Of a stretch of 6,053 nucleotides of DNA, positions 5,321 to 6,053 are shown one piece after another. The stretch is taken from the NCBI GenBank assembly GCA_025350425.1, contig JANXXW010000549.1:1-6053 (forward strand), written 5' to 3'. The notes under the pieces were generated by a model. That model did no database searches, was not told the DNA's origin, and was given only the letters and a program-made list of their open reading frames with translations. A program made the translations under genes and the position numbers. The DNA comes from Rhodospirillales bacterium (GTDB lineage Bacteria; Pseudomonadota; Alphaproteobacteria; Acetobacterales; Acetobacteraceae). The stretch's first letter is position 1. Every line of letters starts with the position of its first letter.

Positions 5321-6053
5321 TCAGGCCAACGCGTCCCGCCCCATCGCCAGGAACTTTTCGCGTCGCCGAGCGACCAGCATCGCTCCCTCGAGTCCCAACA
5401 ACGGCGCCAGAGCCGCGCCCACGCTGTCGGCCAGTGCCGCGAGTGCTGCTTCGGGGTCGCGCTGCGCCCCGCCCAGTGGTTCCGGCACGATGGCGTCGAT
5501 TAGATGGAGGCGCTTGAGGTCTTCCGCCGTGATCCGCAACGCCTCAGCCGCCACCGGCGCCTGGGCTGCCTCCCGCCACAATATCGAGGCGCATCCCTCG
5601 GGCGAGATCACCGAATAGACCGCGTGCTCCATCATGAGCACAGCGTCACCGGCGGCCAGCGCGATGGCCCCGCCCGACCCGCCCTCGCCGATAATCGTCG
5701 CCACAACCGGCACCGGCGCCGACAGGCAGGCCTCAATCGAGCGTGCGATCGCCTCCGCCTGGCCCCGCGCCTCGGCCTCGATTCCGGGGAACGCGCCGGA
5801 CGTGTCCACGAACGTCAGCACCGGCAGTCCGAAGCGCCCGGCCATCTCGATCAGCCGCCGGGCCTTGCGGTATCCCTCCGGCCGCGCCATGCCAAAGTTA
5901 TGCGCGATCCGGCTTTCGGTGTCCGAGCCCTTCTCGGTCCCCAGCACCATCACCGCCCGTCCGATGGTGTGCAGCGTCGTCAGCGCGGAATTCTCGTTTG
6001 GTGGCGACCGGGACAATGCCCTGGCCGGAGGCGACGATATGGTGCATCTGATC
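5321..6053 (-). CDS. accA: Acetyl-CoA carboxylase carboxyltransferase, alpha subunit (5' part missing at the right edge)
   Basis: With AccD, forms the carboxyltransferase that moves the carboxyl group from biotin on AccB to acetyl-CoA, giving malonyl-CoA for fatty acid synthesis in the cytoplasm. Numbered from a TTG at 6016 (231 codons), clear AccA sequence begins near GRAVMVLGTEKGSDTESR (19-36) and runs through NFGMARPEGYRKARRL (40-55), FVDTSGAFPGIEAEARGQ (69-86), IGEGGSGGAIAL (109-120), YSVISPEGCASILW (134-147), IVPEPLGGA (176-184) and a C-terminal RRREKFLAMG. A whole AccA is about 315-320 aa, so roughly 85-90 N-terminal residues are not seen. The frame has no stop up to the window end, but its last 25 or so codons do not show the expected GDRxFxDDxAIVGG segment and include AGA, ATA and AGG, which are out of character here. 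The TTG is therefore not taken as a true start. It is followed 139 bases later, on the same strand, by the DHA2 transporter gene. Confidence 0.94.
   Translation of the reverse strand, partial: IRCTISSPPARALSRSPPNENSALTTLHTIGRAVMVLGTEKGSDTESRIAHNFGMARPEGYRKARRLIEMAGRFGLPVLTFVDTSGAFPGIEAEARGQAEAIARSIEACLSAPVPVVATIIGEGGSGGAIALAAGDAVLMMEHAVYSVISPEGCASILWREAAQAPVAAEALRITAEDLKRLHLIDAIVPEPLGGAQRDPEAALAALADSVGAALAPLLGLEGAMLVARRREKFLAMGRDALA

Noticed and set aside
6000..6053. Plus-strand reading GGDRDNALAGGDD resembling an RTX calcium-binding repeat
   Set aside because: Only one irregular unit is present, with no GGxGxDxLx periodicity, and Asp/Gly-rich readings are what the antisense of GTC/GCC/ATC codons gives.
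1..6053. CRISPR array, insertion sequence, tRNA/rRNA, toxin-antitoxin or phage-defence genes
   Set aside because: I saw no regularly spaced repeats, no transposase or integrase sequence, no terminal inverted repeats, no tRNA-like cloverleaf and no nuclease or antitoxin motifs. Every sizeable stretch is explained by five ordinary genes.

Overview
The window is high-GC DNA with tightly packed genes, no RNA genes, no CRISPR array and no mobile element that I can see. The genes are of alphaproteobacterial type. The best guess is Rhodospirillales/Acetobacteraceae, from three things: the alpha-type AccA, a class I PHA synthase, and a proline-rich lipoprotein with an 'NPVDWWH...RPPPP' segment of a kind I recall from acetic-acid-bacterium relatives. 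That placement is from memory and is not proven by the window.

Layout from left to right. Positions 1-1307 (minus) hold the N-terminal part of a class I polyhydroxyalkanoate synthase (phaC), cut by the left edge after its catalytic cysteine. A short divergent spacer with nested inverted repeats separates it from a plus-strand lipoprotein gene (about 1389-2399) with a lipobox, a long Pro/Ala linker and a degenerate OmpA-like C-terminal domain. That gene converges, with 24 bases between, on a minus-strand efflux pair. The pair is a 14-TM DHA2 (EmrB/QacA type) MFS transporter (5181 down to 3658) followed after 4 nt by a fosmidomycin-resistance-type MFS transporter, fsr (3653 down to 2424). Upstream of the pair is a 139-base spacer with an inverted repeat and a possible promoter. 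At the right, also on minus, is the C-terminal two thirds of accA, the acetyl-CoA carboxylase carboxyltransferase alpha subunit.

How the genes relate: AccA supplies malonyl-CoA for fatty acid synthesis and PhaC stores carbon as polyester, so both draw on acetyl-CoA, but they are not in one operon here. The two MFS genes look like one translationally coupled drug-export unit. The lipoprotein is probably an outer-membrane or peptidoglycan-linked envelope protein of unknown role.

I do not see a convincing new biological system. The most puzzling spot is the right edge (about 5990-6053). There the reading frame upstream of the recognisable AccA sequence stays open but stops looking like AccA, which suggests a divergent N-terminus, a frameshift or an assembly junction. 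There is no gene-free stretch longer than about 140 bases.
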